64,000 nucleotides of DNA. Source: Anaerolineae bacterium (GTDB lineage Bacteria; Chloroflexota; Anaerolineae; Aggregatilineales; UBA2796). How positions within the stretch are numbered: position 1 is the stretch's first letter; each line of letters begins with the position of its first letter. A program made the translations under genes and the position numbers. This document shows, piece after piece, positions 25,744 through 34,849 of this stretch. The notes under the pieces are model-generated. The model ran no database searches and was not told where the DNA came from. It saw only the letters and a list, made by a program, of their open reading frames with translations. Location: NCBI GenBank assembly GCA_019637615.1, contig JAHBVJ010000004.1:248001-312000 (forward strand), read 5' to 3'.

Positions 25744-27315
25744 ATGAAGCGTTTATTGTGTATTGTATTCCTGTTGTGTTCAACGTTACCGCCACTGCGT
25801 ACCGCCCAAGCGCAAGGGCAGGTCGATTGCGGCGTCGTGGATGATATTGACTATCCGATTGACAGCGCCAGCCGCGATCATGATGATTTCGGCATGTACC
25901 GGCAGTGGTTCAACGGCTATCACACTGGCGTCGATATGGCCTTCGACCGCCCCGGCGACGAAATTCAGGCGGTTGCCAAAGGGCGCATCACCTTCAGCGA
26001 TACGGCGGGGTGGGATACGGAAAAAGGTGTCGTCATCATCGAGCATCGTTTCCCCGACGGCAATACCTATTTTTCGCTGTACGGGCACATGGAGGAAAGC
26101 GATACCGTCAAATTTCCGACGGTGGGCACCTGCATCGCCAAGGGAAGTCTCGTCGGCGTGGTAGGACGCCCCTCCCAGAGCGCGCCGCACCTGCATTTCG
26201 AAATTCGCAAGATGCGCGCCAGCACGGGCGGCCCCGGTTACTGGAACGTCGATCCGCTGGATGGCGGTTGGCTGCACCCGATTGATTTTGTCGAACAGTG
26301 GAAACTGCGCTTCCGTCCCGAATTCCGCGCGGCCTTTTCCGCCACTACCGGCTTGGTCATGCCGCCGCTGATGCAGCCGGACGGCGATCTAGTGCTGGTT
26401 GAAGACAATTATCTTGAGGCGCTGGACGCGGGCAATCATCAACGCTGGCGGCTGAATGTGCGCGGGTTGATGGGTGCGGTGCTGATGCCTGACGGCAGCA
26501 TTTTGGGGCGCACGCTGAACAATCAGGTTGTCGTAGTCGCGGATGGTCGCTTCGTTTCCGCGTGGAATGTCTCGCAACCGCTGCGCTCACCGCCGTTCCG
26601 CTTGGGCGATACGATTGCCTTCGTGTCGGATGATGACTCAGTCGTTGGTTATGGGCAGGACGGCGTGCAGCGCTGGCAAACCCCGCTGTATTCGCGCGTC
26701 GAGCGGTACGTGCAGAGCGGAGACAAGTTAGCGATTGCAGCCTATCAGGATGGCTACAAACTATGGGTGATCGATTCCAGTGGCGCACTGACGTATCAGG
26801 GGACGGCTCCCGCGCCGATCACCCCGATCTCGCTTGGCGACGGCTCGTTCCTGATCCTCGTCGCTTCGCAGATCGCGCTGCTGAAGCCGGATATGTCCAT
26901 CGAAACCTTGCTGGATGCCGGACAACCGCTCGGACGTGATAGCCAGATCGCCCGCGATGCGCAAGGGGATGTCGCGATCTATCCCGGAGACGGCAAATAT
27001 TTGTATTTCTTCGACGCACAGGGTGGGTTACGCTGGCGGCAGGCGATGCCCATCGTCACTTCGCAGCCGCCGCTGCTGGCGATGGGATCGGGCTGCCTGA
27101 TTTACGCGCTGGCAGGCGATGGCACGCTGATCGCGCTGCATCCTGAAGATGGCACACTCGCCAACAGCGTGCGTTTGTTCGCGGGCGGCAATCATTACAC
27201 GCCCGCTGCGCGGATGCTGCGCGTAAGTGCGGGGGAACAGGTACAATTCTCGCCGGGGTATCTCTCCGTAGCAACGATTGACGGCGCTACCTTTGGCGGA
27301 GTCGAATGCCAATGA
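25744..27315 (+). CDS. Secreted M23 metallopeptidase fused to a PQQ-like beta-propeller
   Basis: 523 residues. The start at 25744 gives MKRLLCIVFLLCSTLPPL, a signal peptide ending near AQAQG; the longer reading is rejected. Residues about 45-190 are a LytM/M23 domain with the zinc ligands His60-x3-Asp64 (GYHTGVDMAF) and the active His149-x-His151 (SAPHLHFEIRK), and the GTCIAKGSLVGVVG turn. Residues about 205-520 are an 8-strand-type PQQ/beta-propeller region (NHQRWRLNVRGLMGAVLMPD, DGVQRWQTPLY, GGLRWRQAMP, DGTLIALHPEDG). M23 enzymes cut peptidoglycan cross-links. The stop overlaps the next gene by 10 bp. Confidence 0.85.
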   Translation: MKRLLCIVFLLCSTLPPLRTAQAQGQVDCGVVDDIDYPIDSASRDHDDFGMYRQWFNGYHTGVDMAFDRPGDEIQAVAKGRITFSDTAGWDTEKGVVIIEHRFPDGNTYFSLYGHMEESDTVKFPTVGTCIAKGSLVGVVGRPSQSAPHLHFEIRKMRASTGGPGYWNVDPLDGGWLHPIDFVEQWKLRFRPEFRAAFSATTGLVMPPLMQPDGDLVLVEDNYLEALDAGNHQRWRLNVRGLMGAVLMPDGSILGRTLNNQVVVVADGRFVSAWNVSQPLRSPPFRLGDTIAFVSDDDSVVGYGQDGVQRWQTPLYSRVERYVQSGDKLAIAAYQDGYKLWVIDSSGALTYQGTAPAPITPISLGDGSFLILVASQIALLKPDMSIETLLDAGQPLGRDSQIARDAQGDVAIYPGDGKYLYFFDAQGGLRWRQAMPIVTSQPPLLAMGSGCLIYALAGDGTLIALHPEDGTLANSVRLFAGGNHYTPAARMLRVSAGEQVQFSPGYLSVATIDGATFGGVECQ

Positions 27316-27863
27316 GCGAGGAACAACCATCGATACACGGCGCATATGTGGAATATGGCGTGCGCCAGTATTACGAGACGCACGGTGCAGCCTACCGCAA
27401 TCCGCACGAACCGATCATCCGTGAACTGCTGGCGCTGGCAGTGCAGACGTGGCGGCTCGATCTCAGCCATGTGCTCGATCTGGCGTGCGGCAGCGGCGAA
27501 GTCACCTTGGCGCTGCGTCCACTCGGCGCGGACAACATCGAGGGGATCGATCCGTTCACCGCGCAAGCCTATCAAGAGCGCACGGGACAAACCGCCGATG
27601 CATTCACGTTTGAACAGATCGCCAGCGGTGTTCTGGCAGGGCGTCAGTACAGTGTGATCGTGTGCAGTTTCGCGCTGCATCTGGTTGCCGTGTCTTGGTT
27701 GCCTGCACTGTGCTACCAGCTCGCGCAGATCAGCCCTGCGCTGTTGATCCTGACTCCGCACAAGCGCCCGATCCTTAAGCCGGAATGGGGCTGGAACGCG
27801 CCATCGGAACTCATCCATAAACGGGTGAGGGCACGTCTGTATACACGCACTGAAGGAAGCTGA
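27306..27863 (+). CDS. Class I SAM-dependent methyltransferase
   Basis: 185 residues. Motif I is VLDLACGSGEVTLAL, followed by NIEGIDPFTAQAYQERTG and a post-motif VIVCSFALHLVAVSWLPALC where the substrate pocket lies. The N-terminal YYETHGAAYRNPHEPII is typical of a small-molecule methyltransferase. It overlaps the peptidase gene by 10 bp and is 2 bp ahead of the dehydrogenase gene, so the three form one operon. The substrate is not predictable. Confidence 0.85.
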   Translation: MPMSEEQPSIHGAYVEYGVRQYYETHGAAYRNPHEPIIRELLALAVQTWRLDLSHVLDLACGSGEVTLALRPLGADNIEGIDPFTAQAYQERTGQTADAFTFEQIASGVLAGRQYSVIVCSFALHLVAVSWLPALCYQLAQISPALLILTPHKRPILKPEWGWNAPSELIHKRVRARLYTRTEGS

Positions 27864-27865
27864 AC

Positions 27866-28879
27866 ATGACTCGACCACGCCTATTGTGGTTAACGGATCG
27901 CAGCGAATGGCATCAGCAGCGTGCGCTTGAAGCCGCCCCGTCCGACATCGAGGTGATCATGCGGCGGCACCCCGCCGAAGCTGATCTGCTGGCGCTGCTG
28001 CCGAGCACGGAGTTCGTGGTGTCCGAGCGCAGCGAACCCGTCACGGCGGCGATGATCGCGGCAGCGCCAAACCTGAAACTGATCTTGCGGCACGGTTCGT
28101 TGAGCTATGACATCGACATCGACGCAGCGACGAAGGCGGGCGTCAAAGTCTCGGTGCAGCCCGTCTTGGGGACGGTTACCTGCGCGGAACACGCATTAAT
28201 GATGATGCTGGCAGTCGTCAAGCGGCTGCGACGTGGCTTGGATGCAGCGCTGCGGGCGGATCACGGCTTGCCGCCGAAACGCACCGATGAAAACACCTTC
28301 GCGTATAACTGGCTTGGCTACACGGACATCGGCAGGTTGATCGGGAGCGCGGTCGCGATTTTAGGCATGGGCGAGATCGGCGTAGAATTGACGCGGCGGT
28401 TGATCGCCTTCCGTCCGAGCGCGATTCTGTATAACAAGCGCCGTCCGTTTCCGCCGAGCGTAGAACGTGAATTACGTCTTACGTACGCCGATCTGGCGAC
28501 CTGTGTACAGCAGGCAGATGTGCTGGTGTCTCTGCTACCATATGGCTCTGAAACCGACCAGATGCTGAACGCGGCAGTCTTCGCCCGGATGAAGCCAACA
28601 GCGGCGATCATTCACGCGGGCAGTGGCAGCGTGATCGATGAACAGGCGTTGATCGCGGCGCTGCAAGCAGGCCAATTGATGGGTGCGGCGCTGGACACCT
28701 ACGAATATGAACCGCTGCAACCCGATCATCCGTTGGTGCAAGCCGCCCGCGATCCGCATCTTAACTTGCTGCTGACGCCGCATACTGCCGGAGCTTCACT
28801 GCCGCCGGGACGTGCCGACGATTACGCCGAGATCGTGCGGTTTTTGCGCAACGAACCACTGCATTTCGCGGTCAACTAA
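27866..28879 (+). CDS. D-2-hydroxyacid dehydrogenase-like protein with catalytic Arg missing
   Basis: 337 residues with an N-terminal flavodoxin-like substrate domain and a Rossmann NAD domain (AVAILGMGEIGVELTRRL, GxGxxG at 167-172). The catalytic Glu (DTYEYEP, about 280-282) and His306 (LTPHTAGAS) are in place. In the loop where family members have the substrate-binding Arg (N-x-A-R-G), this protein reads HAGSGSVIDE: position 253 is Ser. The enzyme may have changed specificity or lost activity. It is the third gene of the operon started by the M23 peptidase. Confidence 0.85.
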   Translation: MTRPRLLWLTDRSEWHQQRALEAAPSDIEVIMRRHPAEADLLALLPSTEFVVSERSEPVTAAMIAAAPNLKLILRHGSLSYDIDIDAATKAGVKVSVQPVLGTVTCAEHALMMMLAVVKRLRRGLDAALRADHGLPPKRTDENTFAYNWLGYTDIGRLIGSAVAILGMGEIGVELTRRLIAFRPSAILYNKRRPFPPSVERELRLTYADLATCVQQADVLVSLLPYGSETDQMLNAAVFARMKPTAAIIHAGSGSVIDEQALIAALQAGQLMGAALDTYEYEPLQPDHPLVQAARDPHLNLLLTPHTAGASLPPGRADDYAEIVRFLRNEPLHFAVN

Positions 28880-28881
28880 GC

Positions 28882-29211
28882 CTATTCGAAATCACCGGGG
28901 TAGATGCGCCGCCACAGCAGATACAAGCTCGCGCCGACCAGCGCCACTTGCAACACGAGGAATAGATAGTGCTCGATTGGCAGGAAACCAACCGTCAACC
29001 CCAATACGCGGGAACCATCGAAATACTGTACGCCGCGCGCCGCCATAAAGTTGCTCCACAGCGCGATATACACGCTGAGAAAAAGTACCAGTATAAGGGC
29101 GGCATAATGGCGCGTGCGCAGACTGCCTCGCAAGCGTACGACCACCAGCACGAGCGGCAGCGCCATAAACAGGATCACGAATAACAGATAAGGCACAGTC
29201 GATTCCACCAT
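28882..29211 (-). CDS. Lycopene cyclase-domain protein (CrtYc/CrtYd-like half)
   Basis: A small membrane protein of 109 residues with three or four helices. The block VGFLPIEHYLFLVLQVALVG is close to the CrtYcd signature LPIEEYLF. Heterodimeric lycopene beta-cyclases use two such domains (CrtYc and CrtYd) or a fused pair; here a single half is seen. The second Glu of PIEE is His81. No other carotenoid gene is nearby. It could be a genuine half-cyclase with a partner elsewhere, or a diverged relative. It is convergent with the dehydrogenase gene, 2 bp apart. Confidence 0.7.
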   Translation of the reverse strand: MVESTVPYLLFVILFMALPLVLVVVRLRGSLRTRHYAALILVLFLSVYIALWSNFMAARGVQYFDGSRVLGLTVGFLPIEHYLFLVLQVALVGASLYLLWRRIYPGDFE

Positions 29212-29573
29212 CGCCAGATATGCTGGCCTAACTCTATCCGCAATTATAGACTATCAGGACAACTCGCGGGATTATATAAGTTTGGGATTCCCTACAAACT
29301 GTTAGGAGCCGCGTCGCTCTGCGTAGGGATCGAGGATTCCTCAAATAAGGATTATCGTTGTACAATCGCCAAAAAGATTTAGAGTGCATGATTTTTAGTT
29401 TTTTACAAGGACTGAACGATAAAGTGGCCTCAATACAAATCATACTCACACTTGGGTAATCGGTGACCGACAGAGTGCTAATTCTCTGGTTGGTTAGCAT
29501 CGTATCGCAAGCTAGTCACAATCGACATTGTTGCTACCATCGCCAATATTGCTGACGCAGGGAGAGAATTTTC
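29212..29573. other. AT-rich intergenic region
   Basis: 362 bp without a supportable gene between the lycopene-cyclase-like gene (minus) and the SDR gene (plus). It contains short AT-rich blocks and the inverted pair GCTAAT/GTTAGC near 29476-29500. The divergent promoters should lie here, but I cannot place them with confidence. Confidence 0.4.
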
Positions 29574-30671
29574 GTGCGTGTTTTAGTGACCGGTCATCAA
29601 GGCTACATCGGCTCTGTACTGGTGCCGCTGCTGTTAGAAGCGAAGCATGAAGTCATCGGGTTGGATAGTGGGCTATTCAGGGATTGCGTGATCGGGCAAG
29701 AGTACGGTCAGATAACCACTATCTTCAAGGACATTCGCGACGTAACCAGCGACGACTTGGCAGAGGTCTATGCCATCATCCACTTGGCAGGGATGTCCTT
29801 TCATGGGGGCGATCTGGATGCGCGCCTCACATACGACGTCAACTATAATGGCACGCTGCAATTGGCGAGCCTCGCCAAATTCACGGGCGTGCGGCGCTTT
29901 ATTACGCTCTCTACGTATGACGGTGCGCCGGTACCTGACTATATCCGCAGTGGGGACGACTTGTTCCGCAAGGCACCAGAGCTGGCGGAGCACTTCATCG
30001 GGCGCTTTTTGGAAGAAGACATTTCGCGCTTGGCCTCCGCCGAGTTCGCGCCGTCGTTCTTGCGGTGCAACAGCATTTACGGCTTTTCCCCGCACATCCG
30101 GCTCGACCTGCCCGTGAACCAGATCATCGCGTCGGCAGTGACGACAGGCGAAGCATACGTCCCGATCTTCAATGAGGCATTCCACCCCGGTACCCATGTG
30201 CAAGACGTGGCAGGGGCGATCTTGGGCGTGTTGCAAGCACCGCAGCAGTTGGTATACCGCAAATGGTACAGCCTGAGCAACGTCGGCGGCCCCATCGAAC
30301 CAGATGCCTTCGCGGAAATCCTTAAGGAAGCGGTACCGGGATGCAGTGTCATTTTTGTCGAGTCCGATGCGACTCGCAAAACGTCGCCCAGTCCCTATGA
30401 CCGCCTGAGCGAAGACCTCCCTTACTTCCGTCCGAATTGGAGCATCCGTGAAGGAATCGAGCAGTTGATCGAAGCCTTTGCCGCGTACCGATTGCAAGCC
30501 AGTGATATTCAAGCGGGACGGTTCAATCGTCGCATGTATATGCTGCGGTTGATTAGGGAAGGGAAGGTGGACACAAGCTTGAGATGGTTTGACGCAAGCA
30601 ATCGTCGTGGCCCTTTTTCCCAAGCCCCGGGTCAGCGTTCAACGCCAGCGACCAACCGACTCAGCTTCTGA
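29574..30671 (+). CDS. Extended SDR (NAD-dependent epimerase/dehydratase-like) with altered active site
   Basis: 365 residues with GTG start. The NAD motif is VTGHQGYIGSVLVPLL (TGxxGxxG). IIHLAGMSFHGGD, the DVNYNGTLQLASLA helix and ITLSTYDGAPV follow the epimerase layout. The catalytic YxxxK of the family is replaced by His140-FIG-Arg144 (AEHFIGRFLEEDI aligned with PYAVSKVLAEEDL). NAD binding is likely, while classical catalysis is doubtful. The C-terminal 60 residues (KVDTSLRWFDASNRRGPF) are an unusual basic tail. A strong terminator follows. Confidence 0.82.
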   Translation: MRVLVTGHQGYIGSVLVPLLLEAKHEVIGLDSGLFRDCVIGQEYGQITTIFKDIRDVTSDDLAEVYAIIHLAGMSFHGGDLDARLTYDVNYNGTLQLASLAKFTGVRRFITLSTYDGAPVPDYIRSGDDLFRKAPELAEHFIGRFLEEDISRLASAEFAPSFLRCNSIYGFSPHIRLDLPVNQIIASAVTTGEAYVPIFNEAFHPGTHVQDVAGAILGVLQAPQQLVYRKWYSLSNVGGPIEPDAFAEILKEAVPGCSVIFVESDATRKTSPSPYDRLSEDLPYFRPNWSIREGIEQLIEAFAAYRLQASDIQAGRFNRRMYMLRLIREGKVDTSLRWFDASNRRGPFSQAPGQRSTPATNRLSF

Positions 30672-30727
30672 ACAGAGAAGACAAGTCCGTCTGGGGCAAT
30701 AACTGAAACAATCACTGAAAACTGAAC

Positions 30728-30762
30728 GAGGCTCACGTTCGAACGTGAGCCTCTTATTTTTC
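30728..30762 (+). terminator. Rho-independent terminator of the SDR gene
   Basis: GAGGCTCACGTTC (30728-30740) and GAACGTGAGCCTC (30741-30753) form a long perfect 26-bp palindrome (in RNA, a stem of about 11 bp with a short loop), followed by TTATTTTT. It is the clearest intrinsic terminator in the left half of the window. It may also serve the convergent FHA gene. Confidence 0.85.
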
Positions 30763-30797
30763 GCAGTATACGAATAGCGTGTTGGGGAACGGAACCG

Positions 30798-31286
30798 TCA
30801 TTCCAAGGGATTCAAGAGGAGTTGTACTTGCAATTCCATGCCGCCCAACAGCAGTAGATCGCCGTGCCGCACCACATGCCCGCGACCGGGATCGAGCCGG
30901 ACGCCGTTCAGCCGCGTGCCGTTGACGCTGTGAAGGTCTTCTACCATCACGCCCTCACCATCCAAGCGGATGCTCAGATGACGCCGGGACACGCCGAGTT
31001 GTTCCGCGCCGAAGGGCTTGAGATCGACATTCGGCACCACATCGGACTTCGGATCGGAGCGTCCTACGGATAACGAGGAGGTCAGGGTGATGATCAGTTC
31101 CACCTGTACCTGCGTGATGAGGAAGGCGACGCGCCAAGGCCGGATGCCTCCCAGATCGACGGTATCTGGTCGAGTGACGACTACTTCAGCGTCAGCAGTC
31201 TGGGTACTACCAAGCATGGAAGTCGTTTTTGGTGGAATTTTGCCTTTGTCTGTTGCAGTTCTATCTGTCCCAAATCTGTCGCTCAC
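30798..31286 (-). CDS. FHA-domain protein
   Basis: 162 residues with a GTG start preceded by GGGAG. A low-complexity N-terminal half (about 1-65) is followed by an FHA domain (about 70-160). Conserved residues are GRS (VGRSDPKSD), SRRH (GVSRRHLSI) and SVNGTRLNG, the phospho-Thr-binding elements. FHA proteins read Ser/Thr phosphorylation; no kinase is adjacent. The divergent neighbour is the large signalling protein at 31609, with a 322-bp shared upstream region. Confidence 0.88.
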   Translation of the reverse strand: MSDRFGTDRTATDKGKIPPKTTSMLGSTQTADAEVVVTRPDTVDLGGIRPWRVAFLITQVQVELIITLTSSLSVGRSDPKSDVVPNVDLKPFGAEQLGVSRRHLSIRLDGEGVMVEDLHSVNGTRLNGVRLDPGRGHVVRHGDLLLLGGMELQVQLLLNPLE

Positions 31287-31608
31287 CGTTAGGAACTCCC
31301 TACTGCTCGTTAGAAATTCTCAACTTTGTACCCAACCCGCGAAGAATTTCACCATTTTTTACGAACACGGATAGTTTACCACTTTTTTGTGTGTTAAAGT
31401 TGTGAGGGATAATTGTTCAATGTTTAAGAATGGACTATCCTATGTATTAGCATTCAATACCATCCAATTATATCAGTCTGGCTCACGTTGATGCCCCCTT
31501 CCAACGTCGGTAAGTCGTAGCTGAAACGCTGGAGGAACTGAGTTAGCCTGTCTGCACATTCCTCTCGTATTATCGTGTTCAGGTAGTTGCGTTGTGTGAG
31601 GTTGAGTA
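31287..31608. other. Shared upstream region of FHA gene and hybrid signalling gene
   Basis: 322 bp, AT-rich in the middle (TTTTTTGTGTGTTAAAG near 31383-31399, then GGATAATTG as a possible -10 on the plus strand). No gene is supportable. The end carries GAGGTTGAGTA, the SD of the hybrid gene. Confidence 0.4.
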
Positions 31609-34600
31609 ATGACCGTTAACCGGATTTCGCTGATTATGCTGGTAAGCCAAGATAAGGACGAGCGCATTTCGGCTGCCTTACCAGAAGACTGCGAACTGCA
31701 CCCGTACGATGATATTCGGGACGCTGTAAAAACCTTACAGAACATCCGCTATGATTTGATCATGCTGGATGAGGGCTTGTTCAAAGACAAGACCATGGCG
31801 CTCGTCACCGAACTCAAGCGGCGCTATCCGTACATTCCGTTGGTGGTGATCACGGAATCACAGGATGGCGCCTACCAAGAAAAGCTGACACAAGCTGGCG
31901 CGGATGACTGCATCACGGAAAAGCTGCCCAAGAAGCAGTTCCATTTCCACATCAATATGCTGCTCAAGCAGCATGACCGCAATCAGGCGCTCGTCAACCT
32001 GAACCACAATTTGCATCTGATGGCCTCGCTCTCGCAATTGCTGTACAGCACGTCGGATTCATATACGCTTATTCTGCAAGCAATCAAATTCATTCGATCT
32101 GCTTTCCAACTGTACGGCATGGCCTTCATCCTGCGCGAAGGCGAAGTCTTCCGCATGTACGCAGGTGGCGAGGAAGTCGTCAGCAAGAACAAATTGTACG
32201 AGAGCATCGTGCGGCCTGAAGAGTTCGATCCGTTTTTGTGGACGGTGCGCAACAAAGTCATTCAGATTTACAAGGACATCACGCGCAATCCCAACTACCG
32301 CGCGATCCCGATCCTGAACCGCGCCGAGTCAGTCGCCATCATCCCGCTGACCTACCAGTACGAGACGTTCGGCGCGATGGGCATCTACGCGGGGCCGGGG
32401 CAGGTCTTGACGCACGAAGACGTGATCGTGTATGAGCGCTACGGGGCGCAGTTGATCTCCGCCTTGCAAAACGCCAGCCAGCACCGCGAACAGCGCTTCA
32501 ACATCCAATCCAGCCAGCAGCTATTACGTGCGTGGCAGTTATTCGCGGGACTGCAAGCGCCGGACGAGATCGCTGGCACGTTATGTAATTTGCTTGAGGA
32601 AATCTCGCACGTTGGGCACGCCTTCGTATGGTTCAACGAAGATGCGCGCGGCAATTACGCGGAGATTCTGGCGGATACGAAAAACAGCTACATCGTCCAG
32701 AATTATGAGGCGTTGCGCAAGCGCGGCATGGTCGGTGCGGTCGTCCAAGCTTTCGGGGAAGAGACGCAGCCGACGATCATCGAGGTAGACTCATCCCAAG
32801 ATGGAACGCTGACGCAGTTGTCGCGGATGCTGTCGGTGCGGCGGCTGGTCGTGCTGCCGATTGTGAGCGCGGGTGATACTGTCGGTGGCGTGATCGCGGG
32901 CATCACCGAGGACGTAAACATCGGGCAGGAAGAACTCAACCAGATGTCCGGCCTGACAGTGATCGCGGGGCAGGCACTGGAGCGCATCGTCCTGACTTCC
33001 GCCGTGACGGAGCGCAACAACCGCTTGGAAGCCATCCTGAAAAGCGTGTCCGAAGGTATCTTCTTCATCGATGACAACGACAAAGTCACGTTTTGCAGCC
33101 CGCAAGTCACCGAGCTAACCAAGATCGGCATCCATAAGGTGCTGCACCAGAATTCCGACCTGATCTTCAATGAACTGGCAGCAGCGACGAATAACGCGGC
33201 GGCAACCCTCAGCCAATTGCAGGCCGGACGTGCTGCCGTCGTCAGCACCGATTACCGCAACGGCGACTATCCGATCACGGAACTGGCGCTGGTCAATCAA
33301 GAACGCACCGTGACGCTAGAATTCGTCAAGATCGATGGGCGCAACCCGCGCAAAATGAGTTGGGCTGGCGTGCTGCGTGTCGAAACGCCGAGCGCGCCGC
33401 AGAACCGCTTCCAATCGCAGATTATCAACGTGGCGTCGGACAGTTTACGCATCCCTTACGCACATCTACGCAGCCTGATCAATACACTGTCCGAGCAGCA
33501 CGGGCACTTCGGCTATCGGGAGCGCGATCAACTGCTGCGGCAGATTGAAGACAGCGTCGAACGATTCGGCGGTTTGTGGAGCAACTTCCTCGACATCCAG
33601 AGCTTGGAAAGCGGCGATCTGCAATTGCAGCGTGACAGCGCCAACCTGTACGAGTTGATGCTGCGCATCGTCAATAACCGCCAAGTCAACAAGTATCAGC
33701 GCCAGATCAAGCTGGAAGTTTCGCCAACGCTGCCGCCGCTGAAGATCGATGAATTTCGCATCGAGCAAGCGTTGACAGATGTAATCTTGTTCGCCGTAGA
33801 TTCTGGCGGCGGACGCGGCGATATTCACATCAAGGTAGACGGCGTCGATCAGGAGGTGGTGATCAGCATCGCCAGCGATGCCTCGACCATCGCCACTGAT
33901 CAATATGAGCGCATCTTCGATCCGTACTATCTGCATGAAGGGCGGACGATGCGCGGTCTGTATACCGCCCGCGAGTTAGTGCGCCGTCATGGTGGGCATA
34001 CATGGGCGGATGGCACACAGGGCATGACCATCAAGGTTGCGCTGCCCACCGCCGCCAGTGGCAGCAAGCCGCTCGAACCGAAAGGCCCGCCCACGCCGCC
34101 CGTCGATACCGCGATCCTGCTCTCCGAGCCGCCCTCGTTGCGTGCGCCGAACCGCGCCCCAAGCCGTTCGCTGACCACGATCATGCTGATCGAAGGCGAA
34201 TCGGCGTTGACCCGCACGCTCAACAATAAGCTGCTTGAGCAGAAATTCGACGTGCTGCCGTATCGTTACGGCGATGAAGCGCTGGAAGACCTGAACTCGG
34301 TGCGGCTCGATCTCGTGGTGATTGACGTGACGGTGGAAGACATCAACGGACTGGAACTCTGCAAGCGCATTCGCCAGCGCAGCGAAGTGCCGATCATCCT
34401 GCTGGCGGATAAGGCCAGCGACTCGGATCGTGTGCAGGGCTTGAATGCTGGCGCGGATGACTACCTGACGCGCCCGATCAGCGAAGACGAAATCATGGCA
34501 CGCTTGCAGGTGATCTTCAAGCGCAAGGATTTGCCGGATCGCCTGAGTGAGCCGTTGGTGGTCGGGGAACTGTACATCGACTTCGCCCGCCGCCAGGTCT

Positions 34601-34848
34601 TCATCGCCAACAAGCCCGTCGAACTGACCCGTATCGAGTATGACCTGCTCTATCATCTTGTGATCAACAAGGGGCAGGTGCTCACGCACAAGCAGTTGCT
34701 AGAGAAGGTGTGGGGGCCAGACTACGCGGGCGAGACGCACTACTTGTGGGTGAACATCAGCCGTCTGCGCAAGAAACTGGAATCGCGCCAACCGGGGATG
34801 CAGTTCATTCACACGCAGCAAGGCATTGGTTACTACTTCGACGCGTAA
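31609..34848 (+). CDS. Hybrid receiver-GAF-GAF-PAS-pseudokinase-receiver-wHTH protein
   Basis: 1079 residues, cytosolic. Layout: receiver (about 5-120, acceptor Asp54 in LIMLDEG); GAF (about 140-290, SVAIIPLTYQYETFGAMGIY); GAF (about 300-460, RLVVLPIVSAGDTVGGVIAG); PAS (about 468-595); histidine-kinase-like region (about 605-815); second receiver (about 856-970, Asp906); OmpR wHTH (about 985-1079, RIEYDLLYHLVINKGQVLTH). The kinase H-box reads SDSLRIPY with Asp611 where His is expected, the N-box has Phe728 for Asn, and the glycines of the G1 box are absent, so it looks catalytically dead. In receiver 2 the conserved Lys is Arg955. It is probably a one-protein sensor/transcription factor. Confidence 0.88.
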   Translation: MTVNRISLIMLVSQDKDERISAALPEDCELHPYDDIRDAVKTLQNIRYDLIMLDEGLFKDKTMALVTELKRRYPYIPLVVITESQDGAYQEKLTQAGADDCITEKLPKKQFHFHINMLLKQHDRNQALVNLNHNLHLMASLSQLLYSTSDSYTLILQAIKFIRSAFQLYGMAFILREGEVFRMYAGGEEVVSKNKLYESIVRPEEFDPFLWTVRNKVIQIYKDITRNPNYRAIPILNRAESVAIIPLTYQYETFGAMGIYAGPGQVLTHEDVIVYERYGAQLISALQNASQHREQRFNIQSSQQLLRAWQLFAGLQAPDEIAGTLCNLLEEISHVGHAFVWFNEDARGNYAEILADTKNSYIVQNYEALRKRGMVGAVVQAFGEETQPTIIEVDSSQDGTLTQLSRMLSVRRLVVLPIVSAGDTVGGVIAGITEDVNIGQEELNQMSGLTVIAGQALERIVLTSAVTERNNRLEAILKSVSEGIFFIDDNDKVTFCSPQVTELTKIGIHKVLHQNSDLIFNELAAATNNAAATLSQLQAGRAAVVSTDYRNGDYPITELALVNQERTVTLEFVKIDGRNPRKMSWAGVLRVETPSAPQNRFQSQIINVASDSLRIPYAHLRSLINTLSEQHGHFGYRERDQLLRQIEDSVERFGGLWSNFLDIQSLESGDLQLQRDSANLYELMLRIVNNRQVNKYQRQIKLEVSPTLPPLKIDEFRIEQALTDVILFAVDSGGGRGDIHIKVDGVDQEVVISIASDASTIATDQYERIFDPYYLHEGRTMRGLYTARELVRRHGGHTWADGTQGMTIKVALPTAASGSKPLEPKGPPTPPVDTAILLSEPPSLRAPNRAPSRSLTTIMLIEGESALTRTLNNKLLEQKFDVLPYRYGDEALEDLNSVRLDLVVIDVTVEDINGLELCKRIRQRSEVPIILLADKASDSDRVQGLNAGADDYLTRPISEDEIMARLQVIFKRKDLPDRLSEPLVVGELYIDFARRQVFIANKPVELTRIEYDLLYHLVINKGQVLTHKQLLEKVWGPDYAGETHYLWVNISRLRKKLESRQPGMQFIHTQQGIGYYFDA

Positions 34849-34849
34849 A

